A stretch of DNA of 64,000 bases from Sedimenticola_A sp040506425. GTDB taxonomy: Bacteria; Pseudomonadota; Gammaproteobacteria; Chromatiales; Chromatiaceae. How positions within the stretch are numbered: the first letter of the stretch is position 1; each line of letters begins with the position of its first letter. Of the stretch, positions 15,122 through 22,575 are shown one piece after another. The notes beneath the pieces were generated by a model that made no database searches, was not told where the DNA came from, and worked only from the letters and a program-made list of their open reading frames with translations. The translations under genes were made by a program, and so were the position numbers. The stretch covers positions 1,674,001 through 1,738,000 of the forward strand of contig OZ245051.1 in NCBI GenBank assembly GCA_965224515.1, in the 5' to 3' direction.

Positions 15122-16588
15122 TCAATCAGCTGACACGGTGCGGTTTGCCGCCCAGCCCCTGAGGCCCTGTATCTTCTCTGACATCACCACCGAGAGTGGG
15201 CTGGTCTGGGCCAGCTCTTCCAGCAGATGCTCATTATCCAGGCTGGCTTCATTGGCGTGGGCGGTGTAGAGGGCAGAGACAACCGCCTGCTCTATCTCGG
15301 CACCGGTGAAGCCTTCGCTTGCCATGGTCAGCGTATCCATGTCGAATCCGCTTGGAGCCAGGTTGCGCCTGCGCAGATGGATCTCGAAGATATCCTTTCT
15401 GACTTCACTGCCTGGCAGGTCGACAAAAAAGATCTCGTCCAGCCGCCCTTTTCGCAACAGTTCCGGGGGCAGACGTTCGATGTCGTTGGCTGTGGCCACG
15501 ATGAACACAGAGCTGTTTTCGGCCATCCAGGTCAGCAGGGTGCCCAGCACCCGCTGGGAGAGACCGTCGTCGGAGTGGCCGCCGGCCACGCCTTTTTCGA
15601 TCTCATCCATCCACAGCACGCAGGGGGCCATGGTCTCTGCAATCTCCAGTGCGCGGCGCAGGTTCTTCTCTGTCTCACCGTAAAACTTGTTGTAGAGGGC
15701 GCCGAAGTCCAGTCGCAGCAACGGTATGGAGAATGTGCCGGCAACGGCCTTCGCCGCCAGGCTCTTGCCTCCTCCCTGAATACCCAGCAGCATGATTCCC
15801 TTGGGCTGCTGCAGGTTCTGCTGTTTTCCCTCAAAAGCCCCCTGGCGTTGTTTCAGCCATGCTTTGAGTCTCTGCAGTCCCGCAACCTCGTTGAAATTTG
15901 CGGTGTCGTATTCGAAGGCGATTACACCGTCCTGCCCGATCAGCTCATACTTGGCTTTCATCAGGTCGGGAATGTCACTCTGGGTAATGGCGCCATCCTT
16001 GGTGATGGCCGAGCGTATCAGGCGCCGGGCATCGGTGACGGTGACCCCTGTCAGGTTGTTGGCGAGCCTCTCCACGGCGGAGGGGTCGGCCTTCACCTTG
16101 CGGCGGGTCTGGTTCTTCCAGCGTTCCGCCTCTTCCTGAATCAGCCGTTTGATATCGCTGCGTTTTGGCAGCTGCAGGGAAAACCGGGCTGTGAGATGGC
16201 GGATCTCGGGGGGTATGTCGATAGAGTGACTTAGAAAGACAAGGGTGCGTGGTACCGAGTCATAGCCCTGGGCAATCTCTTTGATCAACCGGACAAGCAT
16301 GGGGTCTGTGAGATAGGGGTGAAAGTCCAGCAGGACGTAGAAGCCCGGTTGGGTTATGACCTTGATGTGTTTCAGGGCCTCTTCAGGCTCGGCGGTAAAC
16401 TTCTGTGCCCCGAAATCGGCCTCCAGCCTTTTCAGCCCCTCAGTCACCGACCACTGGAACATCGGTTGACCAAGCCGCATGGCGAGTCGGGTGAAGAGTT
16501 GCAGGACACGGGGCTCTTCGATGGTTTCTATCGCGACGATAGGGGTATGTGAATTCAGAACCAGTTCGAGGTCGTGGAGTTCTTTCAT
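15122..16588 (-). CDS. AAA ATPase of the Ycf46 type
   Basis: 488 residues. An N-terminal region of about 240 residues, specific to Ycf46-like proteins, begins with ELHDLELVLNSHTPIVAIET. The AAA core follows, with Walker A GIQGGGKS (near residue 270), Walker B CVLWMDEIEKG (near 327), sensor 1 in IVATANDIERLP and an arginine-finger segment ELLRKGRLDE. Ycf46-family ATPases occur in plastids, cyanobacteria and many proteobacteria, where the role is poorly defined. It sits between the DsrC/TusE-like gene and cbpA, all on the minus strand, but the upstream terminator suggests its own promoter. Confidence 0.88.
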   Translation of the reverse strand: MKELHDLELVLNSHTPIVAIETIEEPRVLQLFTRLAMRLGQPMFQWSVTEGLKRLEADFGAQKFTAEPEEALKHIKVITQPGFYVLLDFHPYLTDPMLVRLIKEIAQGYDSVPRTLVFLSHSIDIPPEIRHLTARFSLQLPKRSDIKRLIQEEAERWKNQTRRKVKADPSAVERLANNLTGVTVTDARRLIRSAITKDGAITQSDIPDLMKAKYELIGQDGVIAFEYDTANFNEVAGLQRLKAWLKQRQGAFEGKQQNLQQPKGIMLLGIQGGGKSLAAKAVAGTFSIPLLRLDFGALYNKFYGETEKNLRRALEIAETMAPCVLWMDEIEKGVAGGHSDDGLSQRVLGTLLTWMAENSSVFIVATANDIERLPPELLRKGRLDEIFFVDLPGSEVRKDIFEIHLRRRNLAPSGFDMDTLTMASEGFTGAEIEQAVVSALYTAHANEASLDNEHLLEELAQTSPLSVVMSEKIQGLRGWAANRTVSAD

Positions 16589-16649
16589 GGGCCTGTTTTG
16601 AGTCTCTGTTTTTCAAGACTTTATCAGTATTACTCCATTTGGCCCAGAC

Positions 16650-16687
16650 ATAAAAAACCCCCTGCTGGATTACTCCGGCAGGGGGAA
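16650..16687 (-). terminator. Intrinsic terminator after the DsrC/TusE-like gene
   Basis: Stem CCCCCTGC/GCAGGGGG around a 12-base loop, with a run of A on the plus-strand left side that reads as the T-tract of a minus-strand transcript. It lies about 35 bases downstream of the DsrC/TusE-like stop and 62 bases ahead of the AAA ATPase start. Confidence 0.88.
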
Positions 16688-16722
16688 GCACGTTATCTTT
16701 TGGTAGGTTTAATCAGGTGTGA

Positions 16723-17022
16723 TTAAACACAGCCGGTGGGCTTGGGCAGTCCACCATATTTGGTGATCGGCTTCATGGGGCCGGTCAACCAGAGCTCGAA
16801 CATCGCTTTTTTGTCGGCGCCGAGGTATTTGGAGAACTTTCTGATCGGCGGAACAACCGCGTGCTCATCATAGTATTCGCGGGCTTTTACGATCTGCTCC
16901 CACCTCTCGTCGGTCAGTTCGAATTCGTCGGCATCAGCCATGGCCCTGGCAATTTCCGGGGTCCAGTTGTTCATGTCGGTCAGGTAACCGTCACCATCGC
17001 GTTCTGGGATATTGGTACTCAT
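16723..17022 (-). CDS. DsrC/TusE-family sulfur-relay protein with a single C-terminal cysteine
   Basis: A 99-residue protein. Its whole length follows the DsrC/TusE/DsvC fold pattern (GYLTDMNNWTPEIARAMA, ELTDERWEQIV, PPIRKFSKYLG) and it ends in GGLPKPTGCV with the penultimate cysteine that carries persulfide sulfur. True DsrC of the dissimilatory sulfite reductase pathway has a second cysteine 11 residues earlier; here that position is threonine (KPITKYGG). It therefore looks like TusE, which passes sulfur to tRNA 2-thiouridine synthesis, or like one of the non-dsr DsrC paralogues of sulfur oxidisers. ATG 17022 has GGAG seven bases upstream. It is a single-gene unit. Confidence 0.9.
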   Translation of the reverse strand: MSTNIPERDGDGYLTDMNNWTPEIARAMADADEFELTDERWEQIVKAREYYDEHAVVPPIRKFSKYLGADKKAMFELWLTGPMKPITKYGGLPKPTGCV

Positions 17023-17131
17023 CATCACTCTCCAATGTAAAACCTAGTAATGTAGTAGGAAATATTTAGAGCGATTCTATTATGGTTATTTCGGGTAATC
17101 TACCCCAAATTAAACATGGTAATTAACTTGG

Positions 17132-17845
17132 TTATTCCAGGTGCCCGGTTACGGCCTGCTCGATCTTTTTGGTAGAGGAACACGCTTCCCCGAAGGCGAA
17201 CCGGGAAATCTGTTCCCCCTGGCGTATATCCATACCCAGGTTGTCGATGCCGGCGATATGGCATGGCAGGCCGGATTCCGGGGTATCTGCCCCCGCCTGC
17301 CCCTGCATGAAGTGCAGGAGCCCGGCCTGGTGACTCCCCTCCAACTCCCCGATCAGCCGGCTCTCCTGCTCAAAGTCCAGCGGATTGGTGCTTTTCAGAT
17401 GTTCCAGCCCGATCCAGCGTGCAGCACCGAAGCCGCCAATAAAATAGAAGTGCTCGGGCTGAAACCCGTGGAAACGGAAGTTGAGTTCATCATGGTATTT
17501 ACGGCTGCCTGGAAAATACCGGAAGTGGCGTTCAACAGATGACGGGGTCGGGTTACTCAGGGGTTGAACCCTTCCCAGGCAGGAGAGGCGCATCAACTGC
17601 TGGGAGTCGCCGCTGCCCTGCTCAACAATCGTCAGGTTGCACTTCTGCTCGGCTTCCAGGTTGCGGCTGTGCTTCGCCAGGTGACTGAGAAGCAGCAGGG
17701 GCCAGCCATCAGGACCGATGCTGTAGGGTACGAGGGAGCCGAAGGGATACCCCGGGTAATCCAGTGACTGGGTTGCCAGAACGCCCTGCAGGCGGCCGTT
17801 AAGGAGTTGGCGGACGGCGTTGAAAAGCGCTGAGTTGTCAGTCAT
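17132..17845 (-). CDS. HugZ-like protein of the pyridoxamine-phosphate-oxidase (split barrel) family
   Basis: 237 residues with an N-terminal FMN-binding split-barrel pattern (GVLATQSLDYPGYPFGSLVP, then LLLLSHLAKHSRNL near residue 60) and the PGSRKYHDELNF segment typical of the HugZ/HutZ group. These proteins are linked to haem use or degradation in several bacteria. The C-terminal DUF2470-like part (MGMDIRQGEQ-like pattern near residue 210) is present. ATG 17845 is assumed; an in-frame GTG at 17863 is possible. No haem uptake gene is nearby, so function rests on family resemblance only. It is divergent from the TauE/SafE gene. Confidence 0.83.
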   Translation of the reverse strand: MTDNSALFNAVRQLLNGRLQGVLATQSLDYPGYPFGSLVPYSIGPDGWPLLLLSHLAKHSRNLEAEQKCNLTIVEQGSGDSQQLMRLSCLGRVQPLSNPTPSSVERHFRYFPGSRKYHDELNFRFHGFQPEHFYFIGGFGAARWIGLEHLKSTNPLDFEQESRLIGELEGSHQAGLLHFMQGQAGADTPESGLPCHIAGIDNLGMDIRQGEQISRFAFGEACSSTKKIEQAVTGHLE

Positions 17846-17920
17846 CGGCTGTGTATCCTGCACTTGTGGGGCTGCCGGGATTATAACCTGAGCCGGGCTG
17901 TCGGTCCGGCATGGGGGTAT

Positions 17921-17934
17921 TTGATCTTGATCAA
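17921..17934. promoter_or_regulatory. FNR/Anr box
   Basis: TTGATCTTGATCAA matches the FNR consensus TTGAT-N4-ATCAA exactly. It lies about 130 bases upstream of the TauE/SafE start. A centre at 17927.5 would place a class II transcription start near 17969, with the AT-rich TATTTATATG just upstream as a plausible -10 region. It could also act on the divergent HugZ-like gene at about 80 bases. Regulation by an oxygen-sensing FNR/Anr protein is inference. Confidence 0.7.
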
Positions 17935-18056
17935 GGTTGGTTATTTGCCATATTTATATGCTGAAACCAGCCGTATTGGCACGATCAAGAATCTCGCCCG
18001 GGTGTAGAACTATTCCCAAAAGAGTATGATGCCGGCAGTTTCAAGTAGGAATCGTT

Positions 18057-18770
18057 GTGGATCTGTCATTGCCCCTGGCATTTACTGTTGGTCTGTTCAG
18101 CTCTCTGCACTGCATTGGCATGTGCGGGGGTATAATTGGCGCCCTGAGTTACGGGCTGACCGATGATATCAGGGAGCGCGGGAGCCGTTTCGGGCTTTTT
18201 CTGCTGACCCTGAGCATGGGGCGGGTCTTGAGTTATGCCCTGGCGGGTGCCCTGCTGGGCTACCTTGGGGGGACACTCCTGGAAGTGCTGGAGCCGGTTC
18301 AGGGGCACCGGTGGCTGCAGTGGCTGGCGGCGCTGATCATGGTATTGATCGGTCTGCATATCGCCGGATGGCTGCCTAAGCTGTCGATTATAGAGCGCAT
18401 TGGAGTGCCGTTGTGGAAGCTGGTGGAGCCCTGGGGACGTGGTTTGATGCCGGTGAGTTCCCTGCCCAGGGCCCTGGCCTACGGGCTGGTCTGGGGATGG
18501 CTGCCATGCGGTTTGGTTTATACCATGCTAATATCTACGGCCACCAAGAGCGGTCCTGTCAGCGGCGCGCTCTACATGGCGGCCTTCGGGCTGGGGACAC
18601 TGCCCTCTGTCATGGTGACGGGTATGCTGGCAGGCAAGCTGTACCATGTGGCTCGTCAGCCTTATCTCAGGATAGCTGTGGGCTTGGTCGTGGTGGTGAT
18701 GGGATTGGCCTCTCTCTGGTTTCCTGAACTCCTGGAGAGCAGTGCTGACTACTCTCACGCAATGGAGTGA
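18057..18770 (+). CDS. TauE/SafE-family membrane protein (HCxxMCGG type)
   Basis: Polytopic membrane protein of 237 residues with six to seven hydrophobic segments. The first helix carries SSLHCIGMCGG, the cysteine motif of the small TauE/SafE-UreH branch often found beside cbb3 oxidase and fnr genes in proteobacteria. A second conserved segment is GLVWGWLPCGLVYT near residue 145. Such proteins are thought to help with metal (copper) supply or cytochrome biogenesis, not sulfite export; this is family inference. The GTG start has AGGA six bases upstream. The FNR box upstream supports micro-oxic expression. The AAA+ gene follows after 25 bases. Confidence 0.88.
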   Translation: MDLSLPLAFTVGLFSSLHCIGMCGGIIGALSYGLTDDIRERGSRFGLFLLTLSMGRVLSYALAGALLGYLGGTLLEVLEPVQGHRWLQWLAALIMVLIGLHIAGWLPKLSIIERIGVPLWKLVEPWGRGLMPVSSLPRALAYGLVWGWLPCGLVYTMLISTATKSGPVSGALYMAAFGLGTLPSVMVTGMLAGKLYHVARQPYLRIAVGLVVVVMGLASLWFPELLESSADYSHAME

Positions 18771-18795
18771 GAGAATAATTAGGGAAGTGAGTGTT

Positions 18796-19683
18796 ATGGG
18801 TAACGACTACAACAGACTTTTGGGTAATTCGCCCGCATTTCAGCGGACACTTCACGCGGCCCGGATGGTGGCCTCGACCCCTGCCCCTGTGCTGGTCCTC
18901 GGCGAGCGTGGAGCCGGTAAAGAGCAGCTGGCCCGCGAGGTTCATCGTGTAGGGCGGCGTCGCGACATGTCTTTCAGCGTGATCAAGTGCGCCGGCATGA
19001 GCGAAGAGCTGTTTGTCCAGAAGTTGAGCGAAACCTCTGACCTTAACGGCGGCACCCTGTTCCTGGATGAAGTGAGCGAACTCTCAATCACTGCCCAGGG
19101 CAGGCTGGTACACTTTCTCGAAGCCTCTGCCGAGGGGGAGTTGGACCTGCGACTGATCGCCTCCACAAGCCAGGAACTGTTTACACTGGTTGAGTCAGGA
19201 CGCTTTCGTGAGGATCTCTATTACCGCCTGCACGTGGTACCCCTTGAGATGCCCCCGTTGCGTGAGCGCAGGGATGACATCGTACTTCTGCTGAAACAGC
19301 TCTCTGCCGATCTGGCCCGCCAACATGGACGCCGGGTGCCGGCCTATTCAGTCTCCGCCCGAAATCTCCTCAAGTCCTATTCATGGCCGGGCAATATCCG
19401 TGAGCTGCGTAATTTCTGTGAGCGCATGGTAATACTTCATGGTGGTGAAAAAATCAGGCCAGAGGATATCCCGGTCGAAATCCGCACAGGTGACGGCCAA
19501 AGAAAGTCAGAGGGCAGTTTCACCCTGCCCGAGGGTGGCGTTGATCTCACGGCCCTCGAGGGGGATATGATTCAACAGGCCCTGGCAATGGCCGGTGGTA
19601 ACCGCAGCAAGGCGGCAAGGCTCCTGGGCCTGACTCGCGATACAATGCTCTATCGCATGCAGAAGCACGCCATCGAGGTGTAA
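18796..19683 (+). CDS. Sigma-54-activator-like AAA+ protein lacking the GAFTGA loop
   Basis: 295 residues made of a central AAA+ domain and a C-terminal Fis-type helix-turn-helix (GGNRSKAARLLGLTRDTMLY), with no receiver or sensor domain. Walker A is GERGAGKE (residues 36-43), Walker B NGGTLFLDE (84-92), and the arginine-finger and sensor segments are good (FREDLYYRLHVVPLEMPPLR; SYSWPGNIRELRNF). Between KCAG (64-67) and NGGTLF there are only 16 residues, so the region that normally holds the GAFTGA sigma-54 contact is deleted. It may be a sigma-70-type regulator, as TyrR is. ATG 18796 follows AGGGAAG. It is probably co-transcribed with the TauE/SafE gene. Confidence 0.88.
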   Translation: MGNDYNRLLGNSPAFQRTLHAARMVASTPAPVLVLGERGAGKEQLAREVHRVGRRRDMSFSVIKCAGMSEELFVQKLSETSDLNGGTLFLDEVSELSITAQGRLVHFLEASAEGELDLRLIASTSQELFTLVESGRFREDLYYRLHVVPLEMPPLRERRDDIVLLLKQLSADLARQHGRRVPAYSVSARNLLKSYSWPGNIRELRNFCERMVILHGGEKIRPEDIPVEIRTGDGQRKSEGSFTLPEGGVDLTALEGDMIQQALAMAGGNRSKAARLLGLTRDTMLYRMQKHAIEV

Positions 19684-19705
19684 TTCCCGGGAGTGTCTCC
19701 CGCAG

Positions 19706-20023
19706 AAAAGGCCGTCCGTTGAGCTAGGCGTTTACTTAACCTGTTGTAGTAAATGAAAACCTCGCTGACAAATCAATGGCTTGCTAGGTTTTTCTTTGTT
19801 TAAAAATTTCCCGTTAATTTGCACCGCTGATTGCCGGTAGCCACAAACAACCGCAACCCAATATTCGTCACCCCGGCGAAGGTCGGAGTCCAGTATTTTC
19901 AATAGCTTATGGATTCCGGCCTGCGCTGGAATGACGGTGGTTTACCGGTTTTCTGCAGCGTTGTTTACAGAAAAGTGCAACAGGTTAAGTAAACGCCTTG
20001 CCCGTTGAGGCGGTCTTTTTTTT
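19706..20023 (+). terminator. Intrinsic terminator interrupted by a miniature element
   Basis: The left arm AAAAGGCCG (near 19706-19714) and right arm CGGTCTTTT (from about 20011), followed by further T, would form a nine-base stem with a ten-base loop if the intervening element were absent. It would then end the AAA+ gene 23 bases after its stop. The inserted 276-base element splits the loop. Whether the structure still terminates is unknown; the inserted arms can pair with each other and may keep it functional. Confidence 0.6.
19724..20000. mobile_element. Miniature inverted-repeat element, family B
   Basis: Terminal inverted repeats of 23 bases with one mismatch (left begins CTAGGCGTTTACTTAACC, right ends GGTTAAGTAAACGCCTTG), flanked by an eight-base direct repeat CCGTTGAG (19716-19723 and 20002-20009). 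The interior includes an imperfect palindrome of the type CACCCCGGCG...GCTGGAATGACGG (about 19869-19937), a dispersed repeat seen in many proteobacteria. No open reading frame of note is inside. Ends, length and target duplication are those of a non-autonomous transposable element; the source transposase is not in the window. Confidence 0.72.
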
Positions 20024-20155
20024 CGCCCTGTTTCAACAAGCCTCGTAGGTTTGCCTTCTACTCTCCGGGCACAAAAACCCGACATGTCGGCCTGAAGGCC
20101 GACCTACAGGAGAGCAACAGGTTACTTGAAATCCAACACTTAACTGGAACAGAAC
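20024..20155. mobile_element. Miniature inverted-repeat element, family A, decayed copy
   Basis: The right end (20133-20155, with AACACTTAACTGGAACAG) matches the right end of the element at 12552-12696. The left end (20024-20040, CGCCCTGTTTCAACAAG) is a weak match to its partner. The interior holds the REP-like composite 20045-20107. T-runs flank both sides (20016-20023 and 20156-20161), consistent with insertion in a terminator T-tract as in the first copy. The left-end assignment is tentative. Confidence 0.55.
20045..20107. repeat. REP-like palindromic repeat
   Basis: Same composite as at 12734-12794: GTAGGT left arm, CTACTCTCCGGGCACAA centre, and right palindrome GTCGGCCTGAAGGCCGAC followed by CTAC. 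It is nested in the decayed family A element. Confidence 0.7.
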
Positions 20156-20163
20156 TTTTTTAC

Positions 20164-20361
20164 CTAGTCGTCCAGTGATTTGTAGCACCGGTGTCCCTGG
20201 ACCATGTCGTGGCCTGGGTTGATGGGGTAGAGCTCCTCCTTGAAGCCTGCCTGGATGAGGTTTCGGAAGACCCGGGTTCCCACACCATCCGGCTTTTCGC
20301 TGGCGCCGAAAACTGCAATGCTTCTTGGTGAAAAAAGCGGCTCGAGATGATGGGGACCCAT
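20164..20361 (-). pseudogene. N-terminal fragment of an acyl-CoA synthetase (ADP-forming)/Pat-type acetyltransferase gene
   Basis: A 65-codon remnant. Residues 8-60 match the start of the CoA-binding Rossmann domain of ADP-forming acyl-CoA synthetases and Pat/YfiQ protein acetyltransferases (LFSPRSIAVFGASEKPDGVG, then NLIQAGF and LYPINPGHDMVQG). Intact members have about 700-900 residues. The frame ends at TAG three bases before the T-run and repeat element, and nothing on the other side continues the protein. The rest of the gene is therefore deleted. The remnant could still be translated, but no function is expected. Confidence 0.75.
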
Positions 20362-20442
20362 GGTGTTTTTCCTGCCTTTCGGCTGAGTGAATAGGGTAGA
20401 ATTTCAGTGTAGCTATTTTACTGTTTTCCGGGGGTATACACG

Positions 20443-21366
20443 GTGCCTATCGCCTACATTTCACACCCTGATTGCCTGCTGCATGACGTCGGTCAAGAGC
20501 ACCCTGAGCAGCCGGCCAGATTACGAGCGATTCAGGATCAGTTGATCAGCTCGGGTATGGAGTTGGTGGTGCGCCAGTTCGATGCTCCGGTCGCAAAACG
20601 GTACCAACTCGACAGTGTGCATGATCCGGATTATGTCAGTGGCATCTTTGCCGAAGCCCCGTACGAAGGCATGTTAGCGCTGGATAGTGACACTTTTATG
20701 ATGCCCAAGACCCTGGATGCTGCTCTGCGCGCAGCCGGTGCTGTCATACAGGGCGTTGATCTTGTTATGAGAGATGAAGTCGGAAGTGCCTTCTGCGCCA
20801 TCCGTCCACCGGGTCATCACGCCGAGAGGCACCGGGCTATGGGCTTCTGCTATTTCAATAATATTGCCGCGGGTGCAGCCCACGCCTTGAGTGAACATGG
20901 ACTGGACCGGGTTGCGATCATCGACTTTGATGTACACCACGGCAACGGTACCGAGGATATCTTCCAGGAGGATCCGCGAGTGCTTTTCTGCTCCAGTTTT
21001 CAGCACCCCTTCTACCCGTTCACCGGGCATGAGTGTGATGCCGACCATGTGGTCAATATTCCACTGAAGGCGGGCACCGATGGCGAGGAGTTCAGAAAAC
21101 AGGTGGAGGCCCACTGGCTTCCGGCGCTGGGGCGCTTCAAACCCCAGTTGGTCATGATCTCCGCCGGGTTTGACGCCCATGCCGAGGATGACATGGGGCA
21201 GTTGAGACTCCGTGAGGCGGATTACCGCTGGGTGACGGCAAAGCTGAAAGAGATTGCCGATGAACACGCCGGGGGACGCATTGTCTCATCCCTTGAGGGT
21301 GGGTATGAGCTTGATGCCCTGGGGCGCAGCGTGGTTGCGCATCTCGATGCCCTGCTTGGCGGTTAA
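20443..21366 (+). CDS. Histone deacetylase family protein
   Basis: 307-residue zinc hydrolase of the arginase/deacetylase fold, class II HDAC-like. Motifs: CAIRPPGHHAERHRAMGFCY (catalytic His pair, about residues 125-144), FDVHHGNGTEDIF (zinc Asp and His), SAGFDAHAEDDMG (second zinc Asp) and SLEGGYELDALG (catalytic Tyr). Bacterial members include acetylpolyamine amidohydrolases and AcuC-like enzymes; the natural substrate cannot be told. The start is GTG at 20443. The neighbouring fragment of a Pat-type acetyltransferase raises the idea of a former acetylation/deacetylation pair (inference). It is followed after 13 bases by a small gene. Confidence 0.93.
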   Translation: MPIAYISHPDCLLHDVGQEHPEQPARLRAIQDQLISSGMELVVRQFDAPVAKRYQLDSVHDPDYVSGIFAEAPYEGMLALDSDTFMMPKTLDAALRAAGAVIQGVDLVMRDEVGSAFCAIRPPGHHAERHRAMGFCYFNNIAAGAAHALSEHGLDRVAIIDFDVHHGNGTEDIFQEDPRVLFCSSFQHPFYPFTGHECDADHVVNIPLKAGTDGEEFRKQVEAHWLPALGRFKPQLVMISAGFDAHAEDDMGQLRLREADYRWVTAKLKEIADEHAGGRIVSSLEGGYELDALGRSVVAHLDALLGG

Positions 21367-21379
21367 GGAGGAGCGGTGT

Positions 21380-21583
21380 ATGAAACTGGACAGGGCGCGT
21401 GAGCTGATCGAGGTACAGCTGGGGTTCTCCAGCGGCTACAACCGTAACGCGGTACGCATGATCCTGGGGGACGTGCAGCGCGAACATGGGCAGTCGGCGG
21501 TTGACCTGCTGATCAATCAATATGCCCTGGACCAGCGCTTCGGGCTGCAGACCGGAACCGATTTCAGTGGTGTCGGGGTATGA
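21380..21583 (+). CDS. Small conserved-looking protein, unknown function
   Basis: 67 residues from ATG 21380, which has a strong AAGGAGGAG upstream. The sequence is helical and charged (MKLDRARELIEVQLGFSSGY, NRNAVRMILGDVQREHGQ, then VDLLINQYALDQRFG). It is not recognised as a named family. Its stop overlaps the start of the radical SAM gene by four bases (ATGA), so the two are translationally coupled and probably act together or are co-regulated. Confidence 0.75.
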   Translation: MKLDRARELIEVQLGFSSGYNRNAVRMILGDVQREHGQSAVDLLINQYALDQRFGLQTGTDFSGVGV

Positions 21584-22575
21584 ATGAAACGGCAGCCGGT
21601 GGTGTATCTATGACGGCTGATCCAAGGGCCGGACTCTATTACCCGGTCAGTCTCTACTACCGGAACCTGTTCGGAGAGAAGGTCTACAAGGTCTCGGTGA
21701 GTGTTGCCGAGAGCTGCCCCAACCGCCAGCCCAACGGGCGGTTGCTGCCCTGTGTCTTCTGCGATGAGTGGGGTTCTGCCGCCTATCACCAGGAGCGGGA
21801 GCTGGCTCTCGAAGAGCAGATCAGGCTCAACAGGGAGAAGATCGCAAGGCGCTACAAGGCAAAAAAGTTCCTGGTCTATTTCCAGTCCTACACCAACACT
21901 TTCGACCGGGTGGAGAGATTGCGCGAGCGGTTCGATACAGCCCTGGCCCAGGATGGCGTATGCGGCCTGGTGGTCGGCACCCGACCCGATTGTCTGCCTG
22001 CCAGGATCATGCCCCTGCTGAGGGATACCCATGAGAGTTCCTACGTGATGGTCGAGCTGGGAGTTCAGAGCTTTTTTGATCACCAGTTGATGTTCCTGCA
22101 GCGGGGACATGATGCAGCCTGCGCCCTCAACGGGGTAAGGCGTCTGCACGAAGAGAGCGGCGTGGATATCGGTATACACCTGATCTTCGGTCTGCCCGGA
22201 GAGAGCGATGAACAGATCATCCGGACTGCCGAAATCATCAACGGCCTGCCTGTCTCCAACGTCAAGCTGCACAACCTCCATGTCCTTGCGAACACCCCTT
22301 TGGAAACACTCTACAGAAGAGGGGAGTTCAACCCCCTGGAGCTTGATGAATATGCCAGGCGCGTGGTGCTCTTCCTCAGGTACCTGTCGCCTGATGTTGC
22401 GGTTCAGCGACTGGCTGCAGTGGCCAGTCGATGGGATGAACTGGTGGCGCCGGCGTGGACAAAGGGAAAGTTGCGTCCCACCCAGATCATCGAACAGCGG
22501 TTGGCCGGGTCAGGTGGCTGCCAGGGAGATCTCTACCCCCTGCCCAGCAGCACCAGGGAGAGCCAGGGCCAGTAG
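21580..22575 (+). CDS. Radical SAM protein of the TIGR01212/YhcC type
   Basis: 331 residues. The iron-sulfur cysteines lie in the pattern SCPNRQPNGRLLPCVFCDEW (about residues 45-65), with the CxxxN spacing special to the YhcC group in place of plain CxxxCxxC. Downstream are FQSYTNTFDRVERLRERFD, VVGTRPDC, MVELGVQSFFDHQL and IHLIFGLPGESDEQI, all typical of this family. The substrate is unknown in any organism as far as I know. Its 3' end overlaps the convergent dctM gene by 43 bases, so the last codons of both share sequence. Confidence 0.92.
   Translation: MNETAAGGVSMTADPRAGLYYPVSLYYRNLFGEKVYKVSVSVAESCPNRQPNGRLLPCVFCDEWGSAAYHQERELALEEQIRLNREKIARRYKAKKFLVYFQSYTNTFDRVERLRERFDTALAQDGVCGLVVGTRPDCLPARIMPLLRDTHESSYVMVELGVQSFFDHQLMFLQRGHDAACALNGVRRLHEESGVDIGIHLIFGLPGESDEQIIRTAEIINGLPVSNVKLHNLHVLANTPLETLYRRGEFNPLELDEYARRVVLFLRYLSPDVAVQRLAAVASRWDELVAPAWTKGKLRPTQIIEQRLAGSGGCQGDLYPLPSSTRESQGQ

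Noticed and set aside
15227..16234. 335-residue plus-strand open frame
   Set aside because: Antisense to the Ycf46-like ATPase, which carries intact Walker motifs; composition is that of a shadow frame.
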